Assembly: GCA_037074615.1 (NCBI GenBank)
Contig: CM073542.1
Coordinates: 22,267,568 to 22,331,567, forward strand
DNA length: 64,000 nucleotides
Reading direction: 5' to 3'
DNA from: Leucaena leucocephala
Lineage: Eukaryota; Streptophyta; Magnoliopsida; Fabales; Fabaceae
Below the pieces are notes generated by a model. It saw only the letters and a program-made list of their open reading frames with translations, had not been told where the DNA came from and did not search any database. This document shows positions 1-12,900 of this stretch, piece after piece (the stretch's first letter is position 1; every line of letters starts with the position of its first letter). The position numbers were made by a program, and so were the translations under genes.

Positions 1-1430
1 ACAACAAAAGAAAGAAGAGAAGTTCAGAATAAAATAAGATGCACTTTGCAACTAATTATATAATTAAATAAGCATATGATTAATTTAATAGTGAAACCAG
101 AATAAAAAAATGTATGCTTATCATCATCATGTATGGAACTTTACCAGTACAGGAGACAGCAAAATCAAGTTTAATTATAAAGAAAGAAAGTATCCCCAAA
201 GACGTTTAAGTCATTTCTATAATAAGTAAACAAAGCTAAAGCATCAAAAGCTCTAGCTCCCAAAGAGGAACATGCAAATGACTCGCATCACATGCCCAGA
301 TTAAAAAAAAAAATAGTGAAAACCCAAGAAAAAAATTGGGCGAATACGAGAAGCAGCTCACCCAAAGCTATTTTAATTAACACAAGAAATTATTCCCGTA
401 CTGATGAAAACATAAGATAATTCTTTTTTAGTGCAAGGAGGAGAAAGAAACCAGAAGAAAGTGCACGAAAATAACCCGCCTGATCTTGGAAGTTACAGCC
501 AGAAACTGAAGCGCCTCCTTCTCACTCTCTGTGGGTGTGTGAGTATATATATGAACAAATGTGTTGGGGCAGAGAATGAAGAAAGGCAGAGTTTTCCACA
601 GTGAGAATGAGAGTGACATCACAAAGGAGAGAAGAGAAGAGAAGAGAAAAGAAAAGAGAGAGATTATATTCTATGGGAACATGAACATGGGGTACTTGGG
701 ACTCTCTGAAGGCAGAAAAACGTGACTGTACAAGTGGCCTATCATGATCATCAAAGAATTTCATTCAGCGTGCCAGAAGGGAGATTAATTTAGGCCCTAA
801 AAAAATTGTAAATTAAATTTATTATAAATTCATGTATAAATATATTTTACATGTTTGGGAATCGCCCTTTTTTTTAACTTTTTCAATAAGCAATTATATT
901 ATAAAATAAAAAAAATCAAAATACAAGTTTAATAGTAAAGTACGCTAAAGAGAACCCTAAAAGAAAGGAAATCTTACCATATTGTGTTTTTTATATAATT
1001 ATTTAACTAAATAAAATTTAAATATTATTAGATTAAATTAAGATATTTTTATCGAAGGTATTATCATATTACTCTAAGCACAACTTTCAACTTTATAAAA
1101 TAATTTTGTAAGTTTTATTACTAGATATTTAAAAGTATTTAGAGGGAAAAACGTGACATTCATTTAGACTAAGAATATTTATTAATAGTTTAGTTCTATT
1201 TCTGTCAATTTTTGAAGGAAAATAATTATTTACAAAAAAAAAACCTAGCTATATCTTAAAAAGAGTTTAAGATGTTTATATAAAAAAATTAAATTAAAAT
1301 GAATAATAAAAGGTATGAGGATAATTATTAAATAATATTATTTGGCTGGAATAAGGTGGCAAAAATATTATAATAGTGTGTGTGGGAAAGGATGGTCTGA
1401 AAAAGGCGAAGCAAACAAATCTAAATCTTG
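1..1430. other. AT-rich spacer with purine-rich tract
   Basis: No reading frame here resembles a protein. About 600-670 is a run of GA-rich short repeats. Read on the minus strand, 430-760 is CT-rich, like plant 5' leaders, so it could be the leader or promoter of a leftward gene beyond the left edge; that is inference only. Confidence 0.4.
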
Positions 1431-1431
1431 G

Positions 1432-1545
1432 GATAATCTGAAACCAATCGCGGGTAATGCCACGTGGCAATGCCAACCTGTAACTATTGGCCAATGATAA
1501 TGGCCTCCTTTCTCACATTTTATTATAATATTTAGCTATAAAAGG
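1432..1545 (+). promoter_or_regulatory. Orphan light-promoter-like module
   Basis: Visible in order on the plus strand: GATAA (I-box core) at 1432-1436, a G-box CACGTG inside GCCACGTGGC at 1461-1466, CCAAT at 1491-1495, a second GATAA at 1496-1500, and a TATAAAAGG box at 1537-1545. I-box, G-box and TATA in this order is known from rbcS-type photosynthesis promoters. No coding sequence is recognisable downstream before the leftward gene ending at 2768, so this may be a relic, the promoter of a non-coding RNA, or chance. Confidence 0.35.
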
Positions 1546-2767
1546 AAATTTTTGAGATTCTACTCTATCCAATCCAAGTTTGATATAATTTAAACTACTT
1601 ATTTATGAATGATTCATGATTAATAATAATATGTCATCTTATGAATACCAAATTAAATATATATATAAATGTGGAGAGATTCTTTATTAAAGTCTATTGT
1701 TTTCATTTATATTATATGAAATTTAAAAATCACCTGCAATGTATAGATAAAAAATTAAATTTAGTTTTAAATATAAAATTTTAATTTATTTTATTTCTTA
1801 AAATTATTATTTTTCTCTAAAATATCCTCATATAGTTGTACATATTAAAAAAATTTCTACTTAAGTAGTTTAAATAATTAATAAAAATATTTTAGAAAAA
1901 TTAACACACAATCATTATAAATAATTAATATAATTAATTTTTTAATCTATTTAAATTAATTAAATTTTATAATTATAGTCGGATGAGATAGTATATATTA
2001 TTTGAATTTTATATGTTTAAGGGAGTGTTTGAACAAGTTTGACTATAATATTATTAATTAATATAAAAATAAAGGTACAAGTATGATGCGGAAACAGCTT
2101 GATTCATCGAAATACAATTGCTGTATGGGAAAACTAATACATTTTTTAGTATATTAACTATTTTTTCCCTCAAATCTAAAAGATTACATTTGAATGAATT
2201 TATTATATTTTAAAAATTAAAATTTTAGGTGTGAAATGTGATCTTTTTAATGTCGTCTTTCACCAATAGGATATCTCATATTTAATCTTAAAAAATACCT
2301 TTTCATCTCAAAATGATCCTTCTAAAAGCATTTACGGGCTCTCTATCTCGTACAAAAAGCATCATTTTGAGCTGTAATTTTTACCAATAATTATTTTTTA
2401 ATACCAGTTAAGCACAATCATGCAAGCAAACATGTCAACACTAGGCTTAAACTTACAAACTCATCCAAGCATTTGCCACCAGGGCAATTAACCGTTGACT
2501 ATCATACTTCAATTTAGAAAGACTACTTTGACCAAAGAGTATTTTTTGATAAGAGAAACTAAGTTGAGAATAAGGTGATTTTCCAAACAGAGAGTTAAAC
2601 TTTATAATGGCATTCCTTTAAAAGCTATGTCAAGTACAAATCTGCTAGGCAATGTGACTAGCTAGCATTTCTCTATCTGTGCACTATTGAAAAATTTATT
2701 GATAACTTATGAGGTTTATGTCAGCAAGTTATAGCAGACTTTCTGGTTTAATTGACATAATAATTTC
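1546..2767. other. AT-rich spacer
   Basis: Apart from the 3' flank of the leftward aldo/keto reductase gene near 2600-2767, I see only AT-rich sequence with no coding or structured signal. Confidence 0.5.
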
Positions 2768-5700
2768 TCAGAGTTTTTCAACAGGAAAACCAATAACAGG
2801 CTCAATCTTTGAAGCCATAATTCTCAGCTCAGCTATCTCATCATCATTTAGCCTCCAACCCAGTGCACCCACGAATTCTTCAGCTTGTTCTGCAGTTTTA
2901 GCTCCTGGAATTGGCACAACATTGCCTTGTGCTACAAGCCAGTTTAAGACTACCTGACAGGCAAATTATGAGTTTTCATCAACTACTGATTTCAGAAAAA
3001 TAATAATAGCAAGCCTTATCCCACTAGGTGAAATTAATTAGATAAATCACACAGTATTATTGTACTCTATCATCAGTTAAATCTTTAGATAAATTGTTTA
3101 TCAAAGTCCAAAAGGTTCCCCCTCATTAGTTTCATTGAGTATTTTCTTTAGTCTTTGGCGCCATTGGTCTCAGAAAAACAATTAATAAAAATATCAAAAT
3201 ATTTACCGGAGGGAATTCAATGAATTATAGAGAGAAAATAGGAGTTAGGCCCTGATTTGGATCTAATGAAGTGCCCGGATTCATAAAATGGCAAGTGTAA
3301 CTATAAAGTTAAGAATTTAAATTCTGTAATTTTATGCACAGAATTGTGATCAGTTAACTACACTAATATGTTAAATGTTCAAATTATAAATGGCAATTGA
3401 AGATAAGAATGAACCTGGGTATTTGTTTTATCATACTTCTCTCCTATCTCTTTGATTTTGTTCAGCAAAGGTTGGAGCTGCAAAATAAATACGCAATTCA
3501 GGAAAGAAGCAAGGTGGTAGAAGTATCAGATCTGAAAAATTACTAAAGGTCTTACCTTTTTTAGAAACTCTGGAGTATAAATTCTGCCTCGAGGGCCGGT
3601 CGGTGGATTTTCAGGACCGTACTTTCCAGATAGAATTCCTGTTAAGATAAGGACACAGTAAATATTGCAGCAACCACTTCAACTCAAAAATTTTATTAAC
3701 GTCAGTGAATAATTTGCTATAATCTTCTAACACCTCTATTACTTGAAAGCACTTACAACAAAACACAAGTCTATTTTACCTTCACAATATCAAACTTTGT
3801 AATCTAATGATCAAACTTTTAACTATTTAGTCAGAGGCTCGAGTGTCACCTAAAGTACCACTTCAATTAAAAGTTTTAAGCTCTCCAGAGTTTAGAGAAG
3901 ATCATCCTTTACTAAGATATAAAAAGTTTGAAACATCAAACAACAGAAATAAAGGAAAACGTTTAGCATGAATTACGCATTGCCAAAAAGGTTACATGAA
4001 AACCAAATGAAACATTTGCAGCCCCACAAATCAAGAACTTGAACTTGTATACAGTAATACATGTATAACTATAACATTCCAGAATCCAACATAGGTGTTT
4101 AACCTGATAGTGCATATTAATTAGGAAAAAGAATGACAAACAGTTAGTAGTAGAGAACATTCCAGAATCATTCAGAACATCAAAGTCTAGGCCCAAGTTT
4201 AAAGGTAGAAGCCTCTTTATCTAAAGAAGCAGGAAACCAAATATTAGGCCATCTTTTTATGTAAACAAACCTAAGTATGATCGACAGAGAAATGTTATTA
4301 TTTTATCACTTAATGATGCTATTGTTTTTCAGATGATATATTAAATGTGAAAATGAAAACAAAAATAATGAATCTTTACATACAAAAGTATTCATTTACT
4401 CATAAAGAGCTCAATTAGCTGTACCCAACATATTAGTTATATAGGTAAGAGAAGTTTACCTTGAGCAATTGGACTATATGCAATCACTGTGACCCCAAGG
4501 TCATCGCATGCAGCTTTCACACCATTCTCCTCAGAGGCACGGTAGATGAGGCTATAGTTTACTTGGTTTGAAGCCAATGGAATGCCTCTCTTCTTAAGCC
4601 TCTCATACGCTTCACGGAGCCGCTTTTCTGATGAAAAGAAACAATAATAATTGAATATATCTATGCTAGAGTTCAGATAAAAAAAAGGGCATGTGACAAT
4701 TCCAATAAATTACCACTATAGTTTGACACACCAACAGCCTTAACAAGGCCTTGTTCAACAGCATCTCCCAGTCCATCAATATACCCTGAAAATAAAGCCT
4801 TCTCTTAATCTGAACATTATTGGATGTATAGTCATCTGATTCTATAGTTCTAGGAAATAATGCTTTTACACTTGACAACCTTCATTTCCCCATATTCCAG
4901 GCCTGAAATCAAGAACCTCAATCAATTTCTTAACCAACAAATAGAAAGGGAAACTTTGCTTGTTAATTAAAACACATACCAGTGAAGCTGATAAAGCTCC
5001 ACTGAAGAGAGCCCAAGTCGACCAAGGGAATCTTTAAGGGCAGCGAGAACACTTTGACGGCCAAACCGCCAGGGCAATGCAGCAAACTTGGTTGCAATGG
5101 CAACCTCTGCTCCTGGATCCTTCTGTTTTCTTTCCTTGACAAACCTTTGTATAACAAACAAAGGGAAGCGTCGATTTGCAAATTTCCCTGGTTAACTCAA
5201 AACGTATATAGAAGGCACAACTAAAATCTTAGCACATACCTTCCAAGAAGAACCTCTGAATTTACTGCTCCTAGGGCAAGCTTCAGGAGAGAACAAAATC
5301 TTACTTCTCTCACCAACATTTTCTCTTATTGAATGGAAATGGGAAGAAAAAAAGTGAAGATAGATGTTCACCTTAGAACCGTAAACCTCAGCAGTATCAA
5401 AGAAGGTTAGGCCTCCATCAACACTGGCATTGAAAGCATCTCTGGCAGCTTTCTCATTCCTTTCTACAGGAACCACAAATCTGATATCAAAATATTGTTT
5501 TTCGAGGTTGAGATTTAAAGTTAATCCAACCAAATAAGGAGCAAAGTGAACTATTGTTTGACATAATATGACGCTTCAAATCGTAATTTGACACTTCGTG
5601 CTAACTGCTTCCTCAACTTTGTGTTGAGCATGACTAGAGTTGTTTGTGTACTAGGCTGAATCGTGGGCATACATGATCCAACATCATGGGCTAGGTCGAA

Positions 5701-6060
5701 CAGAGATACATGTTTTACTTTGTCCTAACAAAGTCCATGCTGCTTTCTTGGAACCATACGAGCGAAAGAATTTACCATTCAGCAATTTACTATGAATATG
5801 ATGTTGAAGTGAACCAGTAAATAATTGATAAAGGAGAAGAAGTTACCATTCCATTCGAAATTGTTCCAGTAAGTAGTATCGCCCCAAGACCAAGCACCAA
5901 TTCCAATTTTTGCCACCTTCAAGTCAGAACCACCCAACTTGACCTTCTCTTCCTCTGTATTAAGCGTAGCAGAACCCTCAGAAGCAACTGCTTTTACTCT
6001 GTGAATCCTCGAGTGACCCAGAACACCACTAAAACACGCACTGCTGATATGAAGGGCCAT
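2768..6060 (-). CDS. Plastid aldo/keto reductase (At1g06690 type)
   Basis: NAD(P)H-dependent oxidoreductase of the aldo/keto reductase family; the Arabidopsis relative At1g06690 is a plastid (plastoglobule) protein and its substrate is not established. Ten exons: 5847-6060, 5372-5463, 5240-5280, 4980-5144, 4880-4902, 4714-4785, 4460-4627, 3556-3638, 3415-3477 and 2768-2953, all with GT-AG borders, giving 368 residues in frame. The catalytic tetrad is visible: Asp94 and Tyr99 in FFDTAEVYG, Lys135 in ATKFAALPW, His170 in LYQLHW. The C-terminal NADP-binding part has NQVNYSLIYR, YSPIAQGILSGKYGP and PIPGAKTAEQA. The first 45 or so residues are Ser/Ala/basic-rich, fitting a transit peptide. Exon 5 is only 23 nt. 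Family assignment is secure; plastid location is inferred. Confidence 0.93.
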
Positions 6061-7414
6061 GAATAGAAAGAAAGCAATTCAAATTCCACAAAATTGGGTA
6101 TCTGAATTCCCAGTACCCCAAATTAAACTGAAGAGCAAGTTCGGAGAACAACTAGGCCCGGATTCTTGAAGGGAACGAAGTTTTCTCTCAGAAAGTTGTG
6201 CGGGAAAGCTGGGGAGAGAATTATTACTACAGAATTGTGTGGAAAAAATTGAGGTGAGCTGAGAGAATGGAAATGAGTCGTGACAGAAAAGTGGCTAATG
6301 GATGTACACGTCAGATTTTATTTTGTGGACACTGAACAATTCTTTGATGTCCAAAAAGTTGACTTTTTATCCATTAATCTTAAAATTTCTTTTAATTTTC
6401 ATTATCATTTTTCAAAGAAAAAAAATTCAATATCATTAAATATTATATAAGCAACCAAAAAAATTTACCACGAATACTCAAAAACCACGCATTTATTTAT
6501 TAATCCTATAGTTATAATTAAGAAAAAATTAAATTAAATATCTATCCCAATATTGTGACTAACATTTTCTTTATTCTTCCACGATTCAAAAATAAATTTA
6601 CTGATAACTTGAGGTTAATATCCGCAACTATATCTAATTTTTTTTGTCAACCTAATTTTTTTGGACTAAATTAATTATCAATAATATATAATAAAATACT
6701 CATTTAATTTTTAATATAAGATATATTTAACTGTACTCATTTAATTTTTAATATAAGATATATTTAAATAATTTAATTATATTAAAATTATTGTTTAAAT
6801 TAGTTAATATGATATTTTTTTTTCGATCTTTAATATATTAATATATGATATATTTAACTAATTTTATTATAATAAAAAAATTAGTTAAATTAATTAGTTA
6901 AATTAATTAGTATGTTATATTTTCTCTAAAATACCATAACTATTTTCTTTAATTCTTCCTTCTCTCTTTTATTTGATTATTATTAAAGAAGTATTGATAT
7001 GGGTAATTTATAAAAAAAATAATAAATATAATAAATATATATTATATTTATGATTAAAATCAACGTCTAATTAGAGTATATATTAAGAATAAGAGGAATA
7101 CTATTTTTTTAAAAATACTATAATTATTTTTTTAACTCTCTCTCTTATTCTCTTATATAGTTATTGAAAAAATATCAATCCAGATAATTTAATAAAAAGT
7201 TAATAAATATAAATAATATATATTATATTTATGACTAAGATCAATTTTTTTATTGGATCAATATGAGAGGAGCAGAAGATAGTTAGTTTTCTTTAATTAT
7301 TAAGTGGTTTGATTGTAACATGCTGATATTATTTTAGCTTGGAACCCATATGAGATTAAATGAACGAAGTTGTTTATACTTTCCTCTACATGTTATGTTA
7401 ACATAATAATTCGT
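6061..7414. repeat. AT-rich spacer with tandem repeats
   Basis: The first 200 bases are the likely 5' leader and promoter of the leftward reductase gene. Beyond it the sequence is very AT-rich. A roughly 33-bp unit is repeated around 6702-6765. A longer unit of about 180 bp recurs at about 6935-7085 and 7118-7255 (shared ATATATTATATTTATGA followed by a CAATT/CAACG motif), so this is a decayed tandem duplication. No gene is seen. Confidence 0.5.
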
Positions 7415-7601
7415 CAGAATCTTTCTAAAGGTAAACCAATAACACGTTCCATGTTTGAAGCCATGCTTCTGAGCTGAGCCACCTCATCATCATTTAGCCT
7501 ACAAAACCAAGTGCACCAGGGAATTCCTGAGCTTGTGTTGCAGTTTTGGCTCCTGGAATTGGAACTACATTGCCTTGTGCTATAAGCCAGTTTAAGACTT
7601 C
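7415..7601 (-). pseudogene. Duplicated, broken last exon of the aldo/keto reductase
   Basis: This block aligns along its whole length with the last exon of the reductase at 2768-2953, including the stop-codon position and some 3' flank (ACATAATAATT). It still reads VLNWLIAQGNVVPIPGAK on the minus strand. Where the parent encodes LGWRLND, an extra base shifts the frame and gives an immediate stop. No other exon of the gene is visible between here and the reticulon gene, so it is a fragment from a local duplication and probably has no function. It lies upstream of the parent's start, in the same orientation. Confidence 0.85.
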
Positions 7602-9030
7602 CTGAAATCCATTATTACAAATGTACATATCATTATAAAAAGTCCAAAAAACAAACCCTATTTTGGTCTTCTAAAGATGCTGTCATCATCATTATTTACT
7701 TTGATAATGGTTCTGTCTCAGTTCCATTCAGTATCTTATCATTGAGAGAAGGGCTAGCATCATATTAGTACCCTGAATGAGTAAAACTGGAACAGAACAT
7801 ATTCTTGGTCCTAAAGTGATAGGAGAGATATTCAGGGGCCAAGGGAGGTATATCAACAAATAAAGCTTTCCTCTCTAAAGTTTTTAGCATAATGGAATGT
7901 ATATAATCTCTATTATTTGAGGTAAATTTGTGTTTTTCACTTTTTCTCAAATTTTATGCCTTTTGTCACTCGTATATATACATAAAGCATGAGAAAATCT
8001 TCTATACTTTTTTCGATCCCTATTATAAGGTACCTCTAACTATTTTATCAGAATCAATAAGAGTTAGTTAAGTTATTAATTTATTTAAAAAATTACAAAT
8101 TTAAGGTACACATGATATTACATTATACTTTAATTACTTTTAATTTTGATTATAATCATTTAATTTTTCAATGTCAGTTTTTTACAGAAAAAAAAATCCA
8201 ATTTCATCAAAATTAGTTAACAAAAATATTAGTTCGAAAACTCAAAAACCAGAACTCCGGATTTTCCTACATTGCTCCTTGCAGTTATAAAAGTAGCACA
8301 TTTATGTTATTTGTATATTTTTTATTTTACTAATAGAATTGTCTTTAAGTTATAAAATATTAATTCTCTTATGTGTAAAAATTCCTCATGTAAGAGGAAC
8401 AATAGTGGATTTGAGTCTCTATACTGTATAGTCTGACATTCTCCCTCACATGAAGATTATGAGGAAATCTAAATTATGCTATAAAAACTGGAATTTGAAG
8501 GATAAGAGAATGATCAATCATCAAATAAATAAGAATATAAATAAACTTTTTTATATACAAAAATATAAATTAATAGACCTAACCTAAAATTTTATTATAA
8601 TCCTAATATCTTAAATTTATTCTTTTAAAATATAATATTATCTTAATACTAATATTTTAGTTATTTTTCTAAGATATGATAATATATCATCAAAGATATA
8701 ATATCCCTATCTAATTCTAAGATATAGTAATAGCAATAATAATATTACTAATAATAATCAAAACCTAATATTAGTTAATATTTTAAACTTGCTGCTTTCA
8801 ACAAAAACATGTGAAGTTCATGATAGCAAATTAGGAGACTACATTTCTTTCTGGCAACTGCATCTACAAACAATGAAGCCTCCCTTCAAACTAAAAGATT
8901 GAGATTGAAAAGGATTCCAAGACCAAAACTCTGAAACAGCATAAACAGCATCCAGCACAATATGTTGAAACAGAATATTAATTACAACTTATTCAAGTTA
9001 AAACCATCATGTCGATCATTATTAACAATT
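7602..9030. other. Spacer and reticulon 3' flank
   Basis: AT-rich sequence without recognisable coding content. The last 200 bases are probably the 3'UTR of the leftward reticulon gene. Confidence 0.45.
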
Positions 9031-10848
9031 TTAATCATGCTTCTTTCCTTTGAGCTTTGCCTTGGAGATCCTGCTGAGCAGGCCGGCATCGAGGCTTCGA
9101 AATCGGTTCTGCATCTCATCAAGAACTTTGTACAAGAAGTTGTCAACTTCATCCTCATGCCTTTCATACAGAACAGGGAGTGTATGTGCAGCCACAAAAC
9201 CTTTCGACACAACACACGTCTCAGCAATCAAGTATCTCATAAATAATTGAATTTGAATGGAACGATAACAGCACCGTTGTTGAACTTTTTACAAATTGTA
9301 ATACTTATGAATTTTCCAGAACAGGTCATGCCACACGAAATGGTAGTAAGCACTTATCTGATATAAACCTTTAGAAAAGCCAGGCATAGAAAATAAAGGT
9401 TAGAGAAGTCAAGGTTTATATAAGTTCCACATTAAGATCTCATAATTTAATATCAGATTCAAGTCACATGCATTTGACTTGCAATGCAGTCATAATGCTA
9501 CTAGTGTGCATTTTTATGCTTTCATAATTTTATCTTCCCAATGTTAAGAGGGTCTTTTGGACTTGTTGCTGCCTTTGATTGAAAACAAAGAAGACCAAGT
9601 TGTAATTTTAGAGTTTATGAGAAAGTACCAAAAGTAACTTATTTATGTGATCCTTTAAAAAGTTTTTTTTTTATTTTTGCGGTTTTTAATTACAAATGTT
9701 ATGAGTTATGAGTCCTTAGATGTCATTTTCCAACATCGTAAGCATGGCAAGAAAAAGAAGGCCACCCACCAATATAAATGACAGTAAGAAAATTGCACCA
9801 GCCTCCAATCACAGCCGCCGCCATCAAGCTTCCAACAACCTAAGGACGGTTTAGTTGTTACACTAGTTTCTTTGCAGTTTGGATAAATTACAATAACTTT
9901 TTTTTATAGACAGAGTTTCATATCATGCTAGGAATTTGAAGACCAAACAAGAAGTATGTCAAAATTGAAAGATGCAGTTCTAAAACAAAGCGAATTGATT
10001 GAAAAGCAAATGCAGAAAGGAAAAAAACAGTTGCAGAGAGTAAAGAATGGTTTGACCTAGAAAGGTATGAATTTCTATCAAAATGACAATAACAAAGTAC
10101 AAAAGAGTCATAGAAAAGCAACATACAACAAGAAATTGCTTCAAGTTTTTTGCACAAGAAACATCTTGAAGAAACCTCAAACCTCGGTTAACCTCAGCAC
10201 CAGCTGTTGTTGCGATGTAGACAAAGAAATCTTCTGGGAGAACAAGGCGGGGAACTTCAGGTGGCAGACTGTCACAAGAAAGAAAAAGTACACTTGAAGC
10301 AGCTCATTTCCATATTACAGCAGAATAAACTCATGTAAAAGCAGAGATGAGAATGTTCTCTGATAAAAACCTGCTAGAATAGCCAGAAGCATTTGACCAA
10401 ATAAACTGCACAACCATGACAAGAACTAGAGCAAAGCATAAAAGAGTCAGGAGATGATAATTAAGCCATTCAAACAGCACCCATACAGATGTTGCACTAG
10501 TTAAAACACTAGCAGAAATCTTCTTGTCCCTCCATAATAAGACATCAGCAGCTATGACATCAAAGAACAAAAAAATAAATAATCATAATCATAATAACAA
10601 TAATATAAAATGGGTTGAGGCCAAGTGGTGGCCCTTTCATATGTAAATATTATACTGAGTTGAACTTTCATACATTTTCCACCCCCTAGAAGATGGTGCA
10701 CAGGCCTCTGGCGTCCAAAGAGTCTCCTAAACTGAGAGTTCACAGAGTTTGAACTCTCTCCCCCAAAGAATGAGACAGGTTTCCGCTTCTCAGTAAATGT
10801 ATCCATGAGGTTGGTAAGAAGGTTCTCAGCTGAGATTTTGTCAGACAT
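9031..10848 (-). CDS. Reticulon-like protein B (RTNLB)
   Basis: Membrane-bending protein of ER tubules. Coding exons 10674-10848, 10371-10551, 10127-10268, 9770-9839 and 9031-9200 give 245 residues in frame. The N-terminus carries the RTNLB signature SQFRRLFGRQRPVHHLLGGG, followed by the reticulon homology domain from about residue 58: SADVLLWRDKKIS, a long hydrophobic hairpin (VWVLFEWLNYHLLTLLCFAL), a hydrophilic loop with PEVPRLVLPED and NRGLRFLQDVS, and a second hairpin. The domain ends in GFVAAHTLPVLYE. The C-terminal KGKKHD resembles a dilysine ER-retrieval signal. Length and exon pattern match the small RTNLB subgroup (RTNLB8/9-like); the exact paralogue cannot be fixed by eye. Confidence 0.93.
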
Positions 10849-12900
10849 AGTTCCAGATCTTCTCTAAAGTATAAAACAAAAAAAAAGGAAAGATTGTACA
10901 TTATAATGTATCAATGTATCGTTCAAAAACAACAACAGCACGCTCACAGTGAATGTGAGAGACTTGATTATTTTCTAATGCATGACAGGTGAGAAAAGTG
11001 ATGGACATCAGAGAACACCACAATGTCAAAAACATATTACACAACTCTTTTGAAAATAACTTATTTCCAAATATCCTATATTTTATTCAAGAAGCAAGCT
11101 TCATGACTTTTCCTAATGAAGCTTAATTCTTCTGTCAGCACACAGCCCTTCATAACCAATAACTTATGTCGTCTTCAAAAGTTATTTTTTGTTAAAATCC
11201 TATCAATCAGAAAATCAAGCTTCTTATAAATTTTATCAAGATTAAATTTTTATTTTTAATCTTAAGCTCTTCATGTAATTGTGCAAAGCTTTTACAATGA
11301 CCAATCCCAATTTAGTGAAGTGTTACGGCCGTATCTCTGAGTCATGTTTTCTGGTTAGTTGAGTACCAAAATGAGCCAATAGACCTTTGGCACCTGGTAT
11401 AAAAGTAGCATGAACCATTCTTCAGATCTGACTGACCACCAAAGTAAATGGGGATTGGATGATATGCTAATAAAAGTTGCTAATAATCATGTAAAAAAAA
11501 TAGAGTGAAACAGGTAGAAATCAACAGTGTCGTAGCTTGAGGTACGCCTTAATACTGAAGAAAATATTAATCGGGTTAAAACTCATCATAAAAGTAATTG
11601 CGGCAGAGTACTTCCACGCCCGGTCAAAGGAGCTTGTTTATACCCATAACTTTGATGTCCAAAATAAACGATGCATCTACGTCTCTCCTCAGGAATTTGG
11701 ATCCTCTTCTGAACTCCAAATACATCGGGGGATAGAGAGAAAGGGAGGGAGAGGGGGCGAGAGGGAAATGGAGTATATGTATGAGGTCTACCTTATCTGT
11801 TGCCATCCACTTTCTTTCCTTTCTACTTCCTTCATACTTCAGTTGCACTTTACAAACTTCCAACTTCTAAAGATTCAAATCACTCTCCACAGTCACTTGA
11901 TAAGTTAGCCCATTATTGGCCAATAATAGAGTGCTTGCACATAAATGGGAAAGAACCTAACCTACTCCTGAATTCTTCACCATATTCATAAAGTTAAAAT
12001 GCAGAAACTTTGCATCTGCAGGCTATATCATGCTTTGAATTCTCCATATCAATCATCAACATGGTAGGAATTTCAACACTATTCTTAAAGCAGAGTGGCC
12101 TTAAAACCATGAAAGAGAATTTCCTAAATTTATCATAGGTCAAGTAAGCAGTGCAAATAGCTTTTCCTTGGTGGCAACTGGGAAGGAGAGAAGGTAAGCC
12201 TCAACGATGGAAAAACATTTTGGAAGATCAAATAATTCATGTCCTAACTTCTAGCGTATATTTTAGACTAGCAGTACCAAAGAGTGAAAAGAAAATTCGT
12301 TTTAAACTTGGCCCCATTGAAAAGTTGAAAACCCATGTCCACAGGTGCTGTTGGTTCCGGTGGGTCAAGAGAAAAAAGGTAATGGAACACTAGACTTCTG
12401 AATCTCTTCACAAGCCAAAAGAGCGCATATATAAAATACCAAGAGAGAGAAATTTTCGTCCTAATAGCACAGTAAACGGTAGAACTCTCAAAATTTAAAC
12501 CTCTATCATCCCAATAATTCACAACTACATTTCATGTTATTCAACGAATTTTCGTCCCAATATATTCATCTTCCAAGTTTTCCTCCCAGTACCAAGAGAG
12601 AGATTAATTTTCGTCCCAATCATCCACGGCTACATTCATCTTCATGCCAAAAAACAAAAAATCGCCAACGAGTTCACCATAAACCACGAGAGATTAAATT
12701 ATACCGCAAACATCAATCAGATCACAAAAGGGTGGGTGGGGGGGGGGGAATATAATTAGCTATGCATGCAAAATATTGAGAAGAAATGAATCAATCAGTG
12801 CACTAACCGGAGTACGCAGAGGAAGAATCGTAGGAGATTGAAGCAAAAGGGAAAAGCGGAGACTGGATGATGAGTTACTAAAATGGCTTTGGAAGATTTC
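10849..12900 (-). other. Reticulon 5'UTR intron and leader exon
   Basis: A plausible acceptor lies just upstream of the start codon (about 10860-10866) and a plausible donor at 12806-12807 (exon ending CTCCG followed by GTTAGT). This suggests a non-coding first exon at about 12808-12880 and a 5'UTR intron of about 1.9 kb. The intron holds a G-rich run at 12731-12748 on the plus strand and no coding sequence I can recognise. The splice sites are inferred from consensus only. Confidence 0.45.

Noticed and set aside
428..764. Overlapping minus-strand open frames of 64-80 codons
   Set aside because: They come from a low-complexity GA/CT tract and have no protein-like pattern.
5779..5846. Extension of reductase exon 1 past 5847
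   Set aside because: The frame runs into non-conserved sequence, and the GT at 5846-5845 joins exactly to the conserved next exon.
8962..9250. Open frames on both strands over the reticulon's last exon
   Set aside because: Only one minus-strand frame continues the reticulon domain; the others are antisense or shifted shadows.
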